Positions 34,836-45,609 of a DNA stretch of 64,000 nucleotides are shown in pieces. The notes under the pieces are model-generated. The model saw nothing but the letters and a program-made list of their open reading frames with translations, was not told the origin of the DNA and ran no database searches. Within the stretch, counting starts at the first letter, position 1. Every line of letters starts with the position of its first letter. The stretch is from Stictocephala bisonia (Eukaryota > Arthropoda > Insecta > Hemiptera > Membracidae), in the NCBI GenBank assembly GCA_035578905.1, contig JAQJVL010000046.1, forward strand, positions 2,407,730 to 2,471,729, given 5' to 3'. The translations under genes and the position numbers were made by a program.

Positions 34836-35420
34836 ATGCCTCGTTAGGGATTTTGTCGTTGTGCACTTTGTATTTAATTTATGCCTCGTTGGGGATTTTG
34901 TCGCGTGCACTTTGTATTTAATTTATGCCTCGTTAGGGATTTTGTCGCTGTGCACTTTGTATTTAATTTATGTCTCGTTAGGGATTTTTTCGTTGTGCAC
35001 TTTGTATTTAATTTATGCCTCGTTAGGGATTTTGTCGTTGTGCACTTTGTATTTAATTTATGCCTCGTTAGGGATTTTGTCACTGTGCACTTTGTATTTA
35101 ATTTATGCCTCGTTAGGGATTTTGTCGTTGTGCACTTTGTATTTAATTTATGCCTCGTTAGGGATTTTGTCGTTGTGCAATTTGTATTTAATTTATGCCT
35201 CGTTAGGGATTTTGTCGTTGTGCACTTTGTATTTAATTTATGCCTCGTTAGGGATTTTGTCGTTGTGCACTTTGTATTTAATTTATGCCTCGTTAGGGAT
35301 TTTGTCGCTGTGTACTTTGTATTTAATTTATGCCTCGTTAGGGATTTTGTCGCTGTGCACTTTGTATTTAATTCATGCCTCGTTAGGAATTTTGTCGTTG
35401 TGCATTTTGTATTTAATTTC
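34836..35420 (+). repeat. 45-bp minisatellite, 13 units
   Basis: The unit is ATGCCTCGTTAGGGATTTTG plus TCGTTGTGCACTTTGTATTTAATTT. The 45-bp period leaves both strands open for up to 267 codons (LYLIYASLGILSLCT repeated). This is not a gene. Units are highly similar, so the expansion is recent. A few Ts or Cs differ between units. Confidence 0.95.
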
Positions 35421-35768
35421 AAAATTTATAAATCAAACTCAACATTTCGCAGTAATAGGTCACTACCTCCTAGATAACCACCTACAATTAGTTTTGTGTC
35501 ATAAGCTTCCATATGGTTATTTACTATGTGAAATACAATATTGTTACCATACATTACCAATATAGCCAACTATTGATTGTTCATTAATCGGGGGTGACAA
35601 TTTTTTCGTAGAAGGGTGATTGTAATGAGTTTATTATTAAATTGAAATGATGTTGTAGATTTATATCTACATATTTATTACATTTTAATAAGTATTTTAC
35701 ATCACAATATTATATTAACTTAACTTGAATATTTAAAAATAAACTCCAAGCGTCACATTGTTTTTAAA
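35421..35768. other. AT-rich spacer
   Basis: Nothing recognised. Confidence 0.4.
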
Positions 35769-36465
35769 CAGGGTGAGTTTTAAGTCAGTTGCCCCCCCAA
35801 CTTGTTTCCACAGTTTATAAAAGATTTTCGTTTTGAATATGCAATAATAGTAATACTATCACACACTACATTTACAGAACATCTTATTAGGGTCTAAGAT
35901 CTAAATTCAAAATTTGTAATTGGAACGTTGTCATGTGATACCTCATTTAACCCCACCATTTCAAGCTAAAAACGATAATGGAATCAGAACTTTAAATCGA
36001 TTTAGTTATCAATTATTGTATTATTTTATTTAAACGGTTATCGCCTATTTATTTTCTTGACTGAAACTACTTTATGATGCATTATGAATTAAGATTAAAC
36101 CAACTCTATCATAAAAACACTAATCTGGTTTTGTTGCAGCAATGACAAAGCAGTTAATTTTTTTATAAGAAAAATACATAGGCGATTAACAAAAAAACTA
36201 AATAACTAAAGAACGACACGCCTTTTTAAATTATGATTGCACAACATTTCCAGCTTGAAATTATAGTGTTCAACGACATATCAAATGACCATGTTCTTAT
36301 TTAAAATTTTGAAGTTGACCTTAGGTCTTGGACCCCAAGTGATAATTAGTAATCTAAATGTAGTTCATAATGGGTTAATGTTTATTTAATTACATATTCA
36401 AAAAGCAAATCTTTTATAATCTGTGGAAACACAAGTTAGGGGGAACTGACTTAAAACTCGCTCTG
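35769..36465. mobile_element. MITE with ~60-bp terminal inverted repeats
   Basis: The left end CAGGGTGAGTTTTAAGTCAG and the right end read inward (CAGAGCGAGTTTTAAGTCAG) match. They continue with CAACTTGTTTCCACAG against AACTTGTGTTTCCACAG, and ATAAAAGATTT. The interior has no transposase. No clear target duplication could be fixed. It lies just downstream of the phosphatase gene's last exon. Confidence 0.85.
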
Positions 36466-36873
36466 AATCTAAAACGGTATTTACTAACAGAAAATATAAA
36501 TACACATAAAAAGCACAAGTACAAATAGCACACAAAAAGCGCATAGTTAGCTCAGAATCAGTCATTATTAGTCAGTGTGTATTTTGTAATCGATAACAAA
36601 TACAAAGTTTGTCCAATCAAAGTTCTTGGTTACACAACTTGGCTCAATGTAACTGAGAGTCTTTCTTCTGGTTTATAGACAATAGACAGTTAGGTATTGA
36701 CATGGAGGTTTAAGTCTTTTCACTAATACCGTTACATCTATCCAGAGCACAATCTTAAGTTTAATACTAGATCAATAACCATGAAAGTTGGAGGTAAATT
36801 CATTTCGTATTTTTCGGAGACATTGAGTTAGAGAAAACAGTAGATACAAATTAATAAAATGACTTCAACGAAG
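36466..36873 (-). other. Downstream flank / probable 3' UTR of the phosphatase gene
   Basis: No repeats are seen. On the minus strand this follows the stop codon at 36874-36876. I could not identify a convincing polyadenylation signal. Confidence 0.35.
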
Positions 36874-37048
36874 TCAAGGTTTCCTCTCAATGTAGCAGTA
36901 GCCTTTGTCCAGACAGGACGGATTGTCCACCTGCGGCCCCAGAGTACCCTTCAGCTGGTGCCAGTCGCAGAGTCCTTGCTCGCAGAATTGCGTCAACTCC
37001 CTCTCGTTGTGATAGATCCTTGTCTGGAACGGCGCACCTTCAGAACAT
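36874..37048 (-). CDS. MINPP1: MINPP-like gene, last exon
   Basis: It encodes the end of the protein: CSEGAPFQTRIYHNERELTQ, then FCEQGLCDWHQLKG and CLDKGYCYIERKP, stop TGA at 36876-36874. The LxNE and cysteine-flanked GC/LC pattern is the conserved tail of the family (usual form LNEkpv.lpgC...C). The acceptor is TGTTTAG at 37050-37049. The exon begins with one base that completes an Arg codon begun by the previous exon, giving VLY-R-C-S, as in the family's VLYrC. There is no KDEL-type ER retention signal and no obvious GPI-anchor tail, so the mature protein may be secreted. A Helitron ends only 67 bp upstream in the intron. Confidence 0.82.
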
Positions 37049-37115
37049 CTAAACATTCAACGTAGTTCAAGTTAGAGTCCGTTGGTTAAACAATAGTTTA
37101 CCATACAATTTTAAA

Positions 37116-37822
37116 CTAGGGAACACACCTGCACGCATAGCGTGCCAACCCCTTCACTCGCTATGTTCGTGATACCTTGGATTTCGGCCTCGACACGTAC
37201 TTGACTATAAATATTAGTGGTTAAACTGAATTAAGTAAAATCATATTAAGGAAATTAAAATTAATTAGAAGATTTGTTTGAAAGTAGATAATAAACAAAC
37301 AAATCAATAAATAAAAGTTCCATAAGAATAACATTGAACGTTTGGAGGCTACTGAGGTGGATTACTGAGGTTGGAGACCAAAGTCCTGCCTTAGTAAGTT
37401 TCTAGTGTCATAGGTTATGTACCAAATTTAAAGTTAGATACCTTGGGATTTTGTCATGACTGAGTCAGTGTATATATTTTGCTTATAATGTCTGCACACA
37501 ACTATCCTCAGACTCAACAAATTTGAGTAATCAAAGCCCCAAATAAAAGGACTTCATCTATTGAGTGTTTTGGGCCAAGTCCAAAATGAACTACCTACTT
37601 CAGTTTGAATCTGAGAAATATATGTTTGAGTGGAAAAAATCTTGGAAAATCATACATTAAGTCGCGTTTGAGTACAACTTGAGTAAGGTCAGACTTAAGT
37701 TAAATCAAATGCCTGATGCCTTACCTGTGCACCTTTCATGAAAAAAATGAAGCAAATCGGCCGGATAGAATGTCCGGACGAACCCAGAATATATTTTGCC
37801 AATTCTTTTAAAATAATATAGA
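37116..37822 (-). mobile_element. Non-autonomous Helitron, 707 bp
   Basis: On the minus strand it starts A|TCTATATTATTTTAAAAG and ends with a hairpin (GGCACGCTATGCGTGC), 11 bases, then CTAG|T. TC start, hairpin, CTRR end and insertion between A and T are the Helitron hallmarks. There is no Rep/helicase ORF. A related 3' end lies at 45610-45698 on plus. It is inserted at the 5' edge of the LINE fragment at 37840. Confidence 0.85.
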
Positions 37823-38699
37823 TATTTTATTAGAACGTGTTCTTATAGTCAATAACTCATATATCAATTACAATGATATCCTGTTACAAGGATAAATCTG
37901 TTGTAACAGCAGGAATTGACCTTACTGAAACGATTGTCGATGCTTTAGATAGAGGTGAAGAGGTTGTCGGAATTTTTATAGATATCTGCAAAGCGTTTAA
38001 TAGTATGGCTCACAAAACATTGTTGGAGGAGTTAATGGAGCTTGGAATATCTGGTGTTGGTATTAAATGGTTCAGGTCTTATCTGTTGAACAGACAACAA
38101 TATGTGGACATAACATACTTAACAAAGAACAATCAATTAGATTCAGCAAAATCATCGGTACAAGATATTACATATGGAGTGCCGCAAGGGACCATTCATG
38201 GACCGATAATATTAATTTGCTATATAAAAGGTTTGGCATTATAAACACTAAATAACAATAGCAAATTATGTTTATATGCTGATGACTGCAATTTAATTGT
38301 TAAAAGTAATGGAAAATCTTTTGTTACAATAGTCTTGCAATCATGGGCAAAAAATGCAGGCTTGCAAGATATAGAAAACAAAGCAAGATAAAGCGTCCTT
38401 AATATACAACACTTTTTAAATAATAAACATTATTGTTTAACTTTGATAAAACAAATGTTATTTCATTTCTTACTACACAGAACCGCAATGAAATAAAAGT
38501 TAATATTAAGATAGATGGTCACAAAATTAATCAATTAGAGACCACTAAATTTCTCGGTTTGATGATTGACGCAAATTTGTCATGGAATAAGACAATGGAA
38601 AACGTTCAAAAAAGGATATCATCCGGTTTGTTAGTCTTCCGGCTAAATTCTGCTCTGAAAGACTGCTCAAATATATTTATTTCTCCCATATTCACTCAC

Positions 38700-39282
38700 G
38701 GGGGCACCCGAGGTGTGACATGGACTACCTGAGGGTCATAATTGGACACTCGAGGTGTGACATGCAGCGAAAGAGAACCCAAAACTAACACTCGAGGTGC
38801 GACATGGCGAGTTAGTACCACCGTACGTGTATAGGTGGGTGGGTGAGTTAGTACCACCGTACGTGCATAGGTGGGCGGGTGGGTTAGTATCACCGTACGT
38901 GTATGGGTGGGCGGGTGGGTTAGTACCACCGTACGTGCATAGGTGGGCGGGTGGGTTAGTACCACCGTACGTGTATGGGTGGGCGGGTGGGTTTGGTTAG
39001 GTTAGGTTAGGTTGAAAATATACACGTAATAAATCAATCAACAGTCGAACAATTTTGTTGTTTCAAAGCCTCACAGAAAATGTTGCTTAGTTCCAAACAT
39101 ATATATTCCAAAAAAAATATATATATATTTATGGACACAGAGAGAGAGAGAGCGCGTCTACAACCCCGCAACCCTTCGCCAGGCTACCTGAGGTGGCATA
39201 TCGCACCTCGAGTGCCAGTTTTATGGCCCTTTAGGTCGCTGGGATTAACACAGGTAGTCTATGTCGCACCTCGAGTGCCACC
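38700..39282. mobile_element. Non-autonomous DNA transposon with 8-bp target duplication
   Basis: The target duplication TCACTCAC is at 38692-38699 and 39283-39290. The ends are GGGGGCACCCGAGGTGTGAC and, read inward from the right, GGTGGCACTCGAGGTGCGAC; about 33 bp of inverted repeat is visible, including GACTACCTG. Subterminal copies of ACTCGAGGTGYGACATG lie inside each end. An 8-bp duplication suits hAT-like (or P-like) families. No transposase. The interior holds a 36-bp array and a TTAGG tract. Confidence 0.88.
38813..38993. repeat. 36-bp tandem repeat inside the transposon, 5 units
   Basis: The unit is TTAGTACCACCGTACGTGYA plus TRGGTGGGCGGGTGGG. A perfect run of TTAGG-type repeats follows at about 38996-39015. 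Units alternate between GTGTAT and GTGCAT forms. Confidence 0.92.
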
Positions 39283-40185
39283 TCACTCACACATATCTTT
39301 TGGAATTGAGTTGTATGGGGCAACAAGTAGTGAAAATTTACAAAGTATTTTACGTTTGCAAAAAATCAATTCGTATAATTATTACAAAACTACAATTACA
39401 AAACTTGATAAGAATGAATCTGTAAACAATTATTTTTCCGAATGCACTTTACGTATTACAGACCATAATGTTTGTTAACATAAATAGTATTAGTGTACCA
39501 ACACTAGGGTCAAATCACAGTTATTTTACCAGAAATAGAGAAAGGCGTGCAATAAAAAAACATTTTTTAGAACTACACAAAAAGAAACGTACCTCTGCAG
39601 GTATTAAATTTATGTATAAAATTCCAAACGATTTGCTCATGATAAATAACAATAAACTGTTTAAAAAGCGCTTAAAAGATTATTTTATTAAAAAATCCAT
39701 ACACTCATATAATGAATTCATGAATGAGTGAGTAGTAGTTGGGATTATTTGTAGTTCAATTGTTTTATCCTATGTTTGGACTAAGAGGTGTATGATAGTT
39801 ACAATTAAATTTTTGTTGTAATCTATATACAAATATTTACTTGTACATTGTTTGTATTAGGCCCTAAATATTATTAACTATTTAATGACGCCATTCTTGA
39901 ATTATGTACAAGTATTTATAGTTCTCTGTGATATTTGCCCAATTGTTGAATAAAGAATATTTGACTTTGACTATAATAATAAAAGGGAAGGTAACGTGTT
40001 TCGCGTTTACTGCAAATTGTTAAACTTAAATGTATATAACTACCCCTGTGTAGTTCTAAACGAGCAAAAAACCTGGTAGCTGGACCGTCACGAATTTTGG
40101 ATCTTCCAGTATGGCAGCTATCACACAAAAAATAACAGAATGCCCTTTCGAGGAAAAGTTAATGGTAAAATATTAGGTTCAGTTT

Positions 40186-40815
40186 TATGTGCATTTTAAC
40201 GCTAAGGGCTTAAGCAAGGTGAAGAGCGAGTGCAACAGCAGGGTTCTTCTTATGAACAATTTTGATATCCTTGCACTCGAAGATACACACATTGAATATA
40301 ATAATAGTGCAAGAGGCAATATTTCTGAATATATACTTGTTGATTCTAAAGCTCTCATAGAGTGTATGGTTTTGCAACTTAAGTAAAGCATGGCATAGAA
40401 AAAGTGTCAGTTACCCACAAGAGCTCTGATGGTGACATCTTTGTCTTGGTAATACAAGTGTCATAAACTACTGTAGTTGATGTTTATAAGCTTCCCAACA
40501 TCCAGTGGCCTGACGTTTTGCCAAGGTTTGAACACCCAGTCCTCTGTGTGGGGGACTTGAACAGTCAACATAGCCAATAGGGTTACAGCACCAACGATAA
40601 GAATGGCAGAAATCTCGCTGACTGTGCTGAACTGAATATCCGTTACCTGATCTTTGATGCTAAAGATTCAGCCACTTTTTATCCAGCTCGTTGGCGTCGA
40701 GGTTACTCACCTGACTTAAGTTTCTGCTCATGTGAACTATCAATAAGACCAAAGCCAATTAGGAGGAAAGTTCTTGATTCTTTTCCCCACTCTCAACATG
40801 GGCCTCTAAACGCAA
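40186..40815 (+). pseudogene. LINE endonuclease (APE-type) fragment, broken
   Basis: The plus strand encodes MNNFDILALEDTHIEYNN and, after stops, VDVYKLPNIQWPDVLPRFEH, PVLCVGDLNSQHSQ and SATFYPARWRRGYSPDLSFC. These match the apurinic-type endonuclease of non-LTR retrotransposons (ALtETHi, the GDfNahh motif, and the sPDl motif near the C-terminus). Several stops and frameshifts are present and no RT follows in phase. It lies 220 bp after the end of the LINE at 37840 but in an order (RT then EN) that shows it is a different insertion. Confidence 0.75.
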
Positions 40816-40859
40816 ACGCGACTACAGCGAAACATGTCTGTGCCGGGGTGGGTTAGTAG

Positions 40860-41060
40860 TACCTGGTGTGGTGTGAAACCACCTAGTTGAGGAACCTGGT
40901 TACTCAGGAGTGCCGGTTGGGTTGTCTACAACTCGTCGTGGTGGAAGTGGGGTCTTGCTCAGTAACACAGCAAATCACTCAGGAGTACCGGTTGGGTTGT
41001 GTACCTACATATCGTGTAGGAAGTGGGGTCTCGCTCAGTAGTACTTGGGACGGTGTTATT
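40860..41060. repeat. Two copies of a ~77-bp repeat
   Basis: ACTCAGGAGTRCCGGTTGGGTTGT and GGAAGTGGGGTCTYGCTCAGTA (each quoted in part) occur at about 40903-40967 and 40979-41040. No function is visible. Confidence 0.7.
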
Positions 41061-41399
41061 GTTATTATCATTTGTTATTTGAATACTAAATAATGATTTC
41101 ATTTTAATCCTTTTAAGCGTCATTCGTTAGTGTTAATCAAACCAACCAACGGCCATTGCTGCTAATGACGTAATGGGCGGGGCTTGGTTTATTGCTACCA
41201 TCCCGAAGCCATCCATCTTCCTAGTTATCATAAAAATTTTCAGATTGAATTACTCCGTTATGGGAAGAATAGTTCTCTATATAATTTCCACCACTCAGTG
41301 CATCTCGCTCGCATAGGTGTTTTCAATATGTCACTTCCTAAGCCGCATATCTGTATCATTTAGATTTAAAATACTATTAAAAATGGTCACTAAACTAGC
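41061..41399. other. Intron sequence, nothing recognised
   Basis: Intron of the phosphatase gene upstream of the donor at 41399; no repeat copy detected. Confidence 0.4.
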
Positions 41400-41612
41400 C
41401 TATAAAGGACAGCCAGAAAGTTGCTACCGAAGGGGACGATGGAAGAGCTGCGGAAGGAGCGATGCTGCTGGCTGAGGTAGTTCCTGGCGGTCGGTGGGGG
41501 ACAGCCGGGCTGCAAGCTCAGACCCAGCCAGTTGAACAGCGAGTTAATAGCGGAAGAATGTCCAATGTAGATGGTCCCCACAGTAGAAGATTCCGTTGAC
41601 TTCTCTGCCAGG
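41400..41612 (-). CDS. MINPP1: MINPP-like gene, exon with altered HAE motif
   Basis: It encodes LAEKSTESSTVGTIYIGHSS, AINSLFNWLGLSLQ, CPPPTARNYLSQQHRSFRSS and SIVPFGSNFLAVLYR. The FRSSxIVPfgsN and VLYR stretches are strongly family-like. The family has GHAEtllPLL, with Glu as proton donor; here it is GHSSAINSL, so both Ala and Glu are replaced by Ser. The acceptor is TTTTGTCCAG (41614-41613). The previous exon ends in AG, which with the first C makes Ser. The family reading VLYRC and the phase of the next exon both require the exon to end at TATAG followed by GCTAGT, a GC-type donor. The GT at 41395-41394 would break the frame. Confidence 0.85.
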
Positions 41613-42530
41613 CTGGACAAAACACAATACTCTTAACCAGTTAAACTCACATTTCCGATCACAAAGTGATTGAGTTAAACCACTGAATTTAATTCATCAC
41701 CTTTGTAAAATAATTCAAATATCTTTTTGATAAAATTTTAAAACATTATTTTAAAATTGTCACTCAAATTCTCTTATGGAGATCCCTGTTGATTAGGTTG
41801 AATTGTTGAGGTTTGAATCACAAATCTAATTATTTGAAATAATATGGAGCCTTAATTTTCTACTGTAAAATTTAAGATATTTTTTAAATATTTTTCTTGT
41901 ATGAACGTTTCCTCTTAAATTATTGATTTATCATTAATGAATTAATAAAATAATTAAATTATTAAAGTTATATACCGGTACATTTTTATAATAATCATAA
42001 TATCTGCGCGCAAGAACGGTATCGCTCACCGGTCACCCAATCACGGAACAGCCGAGCTTGACGTTCTTTGAAGCCGTTATCGAGCGATAAAGCGGGAACC
42101 CTCAAGCGGGAAGACAATGCCACTGCGATAGGGTGCGCTTAGCCAAATATATGTTGCATCGAACAATATTAATAAACAAACATTACCAGTGATAGCTAAA
42201 TAAATGAACGATATACGCAAATGGCTTAGGAAACACAACTACTTGCTTCCAAGTATGAACCCTCGTGATGAGTTTCAAGATCCCTATTATACTTATTTGA
42301 AACGAGCAATTTAAAATATTTAAAATGTTACTCTATGTTTTAATTATGTTATAGTCAAAATAAAATCTTGCCAGGGGAGTTACTTTTAACTAGATTTTGT
42401 AGTTCAAAGATTTAAAAGGGAAAAACTGATGCTTGGTTACCAGATATTTTTAGAGTAAATGTTTGAATTGCTAACTCTTTTCAATGAATAACTTCTCAAT
42501 GTACATTTGTGGAGTTAGTTTGACCCATAG
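41613..42530. other. Intron sequence, GC-rich patch at 42000-42150
   Basis: Mostly AT-rich. The patch at 42000-42150 (CGCGCAAGAACGG, CACCGGTCACCC) is clearly more GC-rich but has no ORF or copy in the window. Confidence 0.4.
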
Positions 42531-44535
42531 TCAATTGAAATGCAAACCACAACAATGTCACTGCCTACACGGCAGAGTCACCCCTAGTATAAAATTTTCA
42601 ACAACAACTTCGTTTTTCCATAGTCAGTTGTAAAGTAAACCACAACAATGTCTGCCACTTCCTACTCAAAACAGTGTCATGTAGTCAGTGGCAGGGTCAC
42701 CCCTAGTATACATTTTTAACCACGACTTCGTTTTTCCCATAGTCAGTTGTAAAGTAAACCACAACAATGTCTGCCACTTCCTACTCAAAACAGTGTCATG
42801 TAGTCAGTGGCAGGGTCACCCCTAGTATACATTTTTAATCACAACTTCGTTTTTCCCATAGTCAGTTGTAAAGTAAACCACAACAATGTCTGTAACTGCC
42901 TACACAACAGTGTCACGTAGTCGGTGGCAGGGTCACCCCTAGTATACATTTTCAACCACAACTTCGTTTTTCCCATAGTCAGTTGTAAAGTAAACCACAA
43001 CAATATCTGTAACTGCCTACACAACAGTGTCACGTAGTCGGTGGCAGGGTCACCCCTAGTATACATTTTCAACCACAACTTCGTTTTTCCCATAGTCAGT
43101 TGTAAAGTAAACCACAACAATGTCTGCCACTGCCTACACAACAGTGTCACGTAGTCGGTGGCAGGGTCACCCCTAGTATACATTTTCAACCACAACTTCG
43201 TTTTTCCCATAGTCAGTTGTAAAGTAAACCACAGCAATGTCTGCCACTTCCTACTCAAAACAGTGTCATGTAGTCAGTGGCAGGGTCACCCCTAGTATAC
43301 ATTTTTAATCACAACTTCGTTTTTCCCATAGTCAGTTGTAAAGTAAACCACAACAATGTCTGTAACTGCCTACACAACGGTGTCACGTAGTCGGTGGCAG
43401 GGTCACCCCTAGTATACATTTTTAATCACAACTTCGTTTTTCCCATAGTCAGTTGTAAAGTAAACCACAACAATATCTGTAACTGCCTACACAACAGTGT
43501 CACGTAGTCGGTGGCAGGGTCACCCCTAGTATACATTTTTAATCACAACTTCGTTTTTCCCATAGTCAGTTGTAAAGTAAACCACAACAATGTCTGTAAC
43601 TGCCTACACAACGGTGTCACGTAGTCGGTGGCAGGGTCACCCCTAGTATACATTTTCAACCACAACTTCGTTTTTCCCATAGTCAGTTGTAAAGTAAACC
43701 ACAGCAATGTCTGCCACTTCCTACTCAAAACAGTGTCATGTAGTCAGTGGCAGGGTCACCCCTAGTATACATTTTTAATCACAACTTCGTTTTTCCCATA
43801 GTCAGTTGTAAAGTAAACCACAACAATGTCTGTAACTGCTTACACAACAGTGTCACGTAGTCGGTGGCAGGGTTACCCCTAGTATACATTTTTAATCACA
43901 ACTTCGTTTTTCCCATAGTCAGTTGTAAAGTAAACCACAACAATGTCTGTAACTGCCTACACAACGGTGTCACGTAGTCGGTGGCAGGGTCACCCCTAGT
44001 ATACATTTTCAACCACAACTTCGTTTTTCCCATAGTCAGTTGTAAAGTAAACCACAACAATGTCTGTAACTGCTTACACAACAGTGTCACGTAGTCGGTG
44101 GCAGGGTTACCCCTAGTATACATTTTTAACCACGACTTCGTTTTTCCCATAGTCAGTTGTAAAGTAAACCACAACAGTCTGCCACTGCCTACACAACAGT
44201 GTCACGTAGTCGGTGGCAGGGTTACCCCTAGTATACATTTTTAACCACGACTTCGTTTTTCCCATAGTCAGTTGTAAAGTAAACCACAACAGTCTGCCAC
44301 TGCCTACACAACAGTGCCACGTAGTCGGTGGCAGGGTCACCCCTAGTATACATTTTCAACCACAACTTCGTTTTTCCCATAGTCAGTTGTAAAGTAAACC
44401 ACAACAATGTCTGTAACTGCTTACACAACAGTGTCACGTAGTCGGTGGCAGGGTCACCCTTAGTATACATTTTCAACCACAACTTCGTTTTTCCCATAGT
44501 CAGTTGAAAAGTAAACCACAAAAATATCTGCCACT
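42531..44535. repeat. 117-bp satellite, about 17 units
   Basis: The unit includes ACAACTTCGTTTTTCCCATA, GTCAGTTGTAAAGTAAACCA, TGTCACGTAGTCGGTGGCAG and GGTCACCCCTAGTATACATT. Phasing is exact (for example CTTCG at 42845 and 42962). Two variants alternate (TGTCTGCCAC/TTCCTACTC and TGTCTGTAAC/TGCCTACAC). Minus-strand frames of up to 139 codons are period artefacts (117 = 3 x 39). It lies in a phosphatase intron. Confidence 0.95.
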
Positions 44536-44715
44536 GCTGACTATATACTTATAGTGTATTTTCTTAAGTGATTAACAGTAATCAACGATTTTGTTAATCA
44601 TTTTTGTTGAGAATAATTTTTTTACTGTCCTTTTCAAATTACTGACTGTCTCACGTTAAGTCAATTTCATTTCAGTGTTTCATAAAAGGTGTCACAGAAA
44701 CCAGTGACTGGTTAC
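44536..44715. other. Intron end adjoining exon 4 of those visible
   Basis: Short unique sequence with the donor GTAAC (minus) at 44715-44711. Confidence 0.5.
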
Positions 44716-44825
44716 CTGAAGCGGTCGTAGAGGTCCTTGGCCAGAGGACAGGCGGTGTGCGTGCCCAACGGGTGTCCAGGGCCGTTCTTGTAGTAGTACT
44801 TCAGGTCTTCCTCGTACTCCAATAC
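44716..44825 (-). CDS. MINPP1: MINPP-like gene, exon with lost acceptor
   Basis: It encodes VLEYEEDLKYYYKNGPGHPL, GTHTACPLAKDLYDRF, then AG of a split Ser codon before a CAG|GTAAC donor. VLEYxxDLxxYxxxGxG is diagnostic of MINPP. The previous exon ends in phase 0 at DLK, so the start should be at GTA (44825), but the two bases before it are GG, not AG. A branch-point-like TGACTAAT lies about 20 bases upstream. The nearest AG is nine bases inside (44818-44817), which would start the exon at 44816 and remove V-L-E in frame. Either the acceptor has mutated and shifted, or the gene is decaying, or there is a sequencing error. Confidence 0.82.
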
Positions 44826-45609
44826 CCAGACATACATATTAGTCATGTTTATGAATCGCCTAAACACTACTACTTTAAATAAATTAAATACATTTTCAAT
44901 AGTCAGTGGAGTTTTTATTTTAAATTAGTCCTACAACAAAAACTCATTTGATAAATTTATTTTTAATATTTTAACTATCAGATATTATTAAGAAAAAAGT
45001 TATGCCATTTTTTGTCAACGCAACTCCTTTCTTATTTCTTGGTCAATTTAAACGGTTTAGGTGTCTAAAAATTTGTCTCTGTTCGTAGTTGTGCAATAAT
45101 GTCTTAATTCTTCAATATGTTCACACTGAAGGTCACGGGAAGCCCTGAAAGTAAGTTTTTCGCCCATAAAAATAACACGGAAATATATTTAAATTATTCG
45201 GAGAGTAACAGCTGTTGGAATGTAAACAATGGTGTGTGTAATATTGAGGATGTCAGATATGTCATAATTATAAACCAGGGAAGGTTGTAAGCATGGTTTT
45301 ATTCACAATCGATTGTAGGACTCCATTTTATTGGACTTAAAGGTTTCAATAGTAATCTAATTCAGTTATTTTATTAATGTAATTAATATTCGGCAGTTAA
45401 AACAAAAACAAATAAAATGAACACGTTTGAAATAGGCTAAGAAATAGCATTGGCTGTTTGTGCTAATAATAGGTAAACATAATACATTCTAATAGGTGTG
45501 TTTATACTAATAAATAGGTAGCAACGCAAGTAGTGTGAGTGAGATACTGTAAATAAATGTAATAATGTGATTTAACTATGTACAGTTAACCTACTATTAT
45601 TTGTAGTGA
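44826..45609. other. Intron sequence, nothing recognised
   Basis: AT-rich; may contain the body of the Helitron ending at 45698, but its 5' end was not found. Confidence 0.35.

Larger units (their letters stand above)
37840..39966 (+). pseudogene. Jockey/CR1-like LINE, 5'-truncated, broken
   Basis: RT motifs occur in order: FIDICKAFNSMAHKTLLEEL (motif A with Asp), YGVPQGTIHGPI (motif B), and YADD at 38275-38286 (motif C). TKFLGLMIDANLSWNK and SHISFGIELYGA follow, then the tail YFTRNRERRAIKKHF and GIKFMYKIPNDL. A stop at 38242 lies in frame between motifs B and C, and several frameshifts follow. A 583-bp DNA transposon splits it at 38700-39282. The 3' end has AATAAAG, TTTGACTTTGAC and an A-rich tail near 39966. 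The endonuclease and N-terminal RT are missing. It is dead. Confidence 0.88.

Noticed and set aside
34762..35565. Plus-strand frame of 267 codons resembling a membrane protein
   Set aside because: Most of it is a 45-bp tandem repeat; the overlapping frames on both strands are equally open.
36849..37065. Plus-strand 68-codon gene
   Set aside because: It is the complement of the phosphatase's last exon, whose minus-strand reading has family motifs and a splice acceptor.
42839..44521. Repeated WFTLQLTMGKTKLWLKMYTR frames
   Set aside because: The 117-bp satellite is a multiple of three; the frame is broken wherever a unit has an indel.
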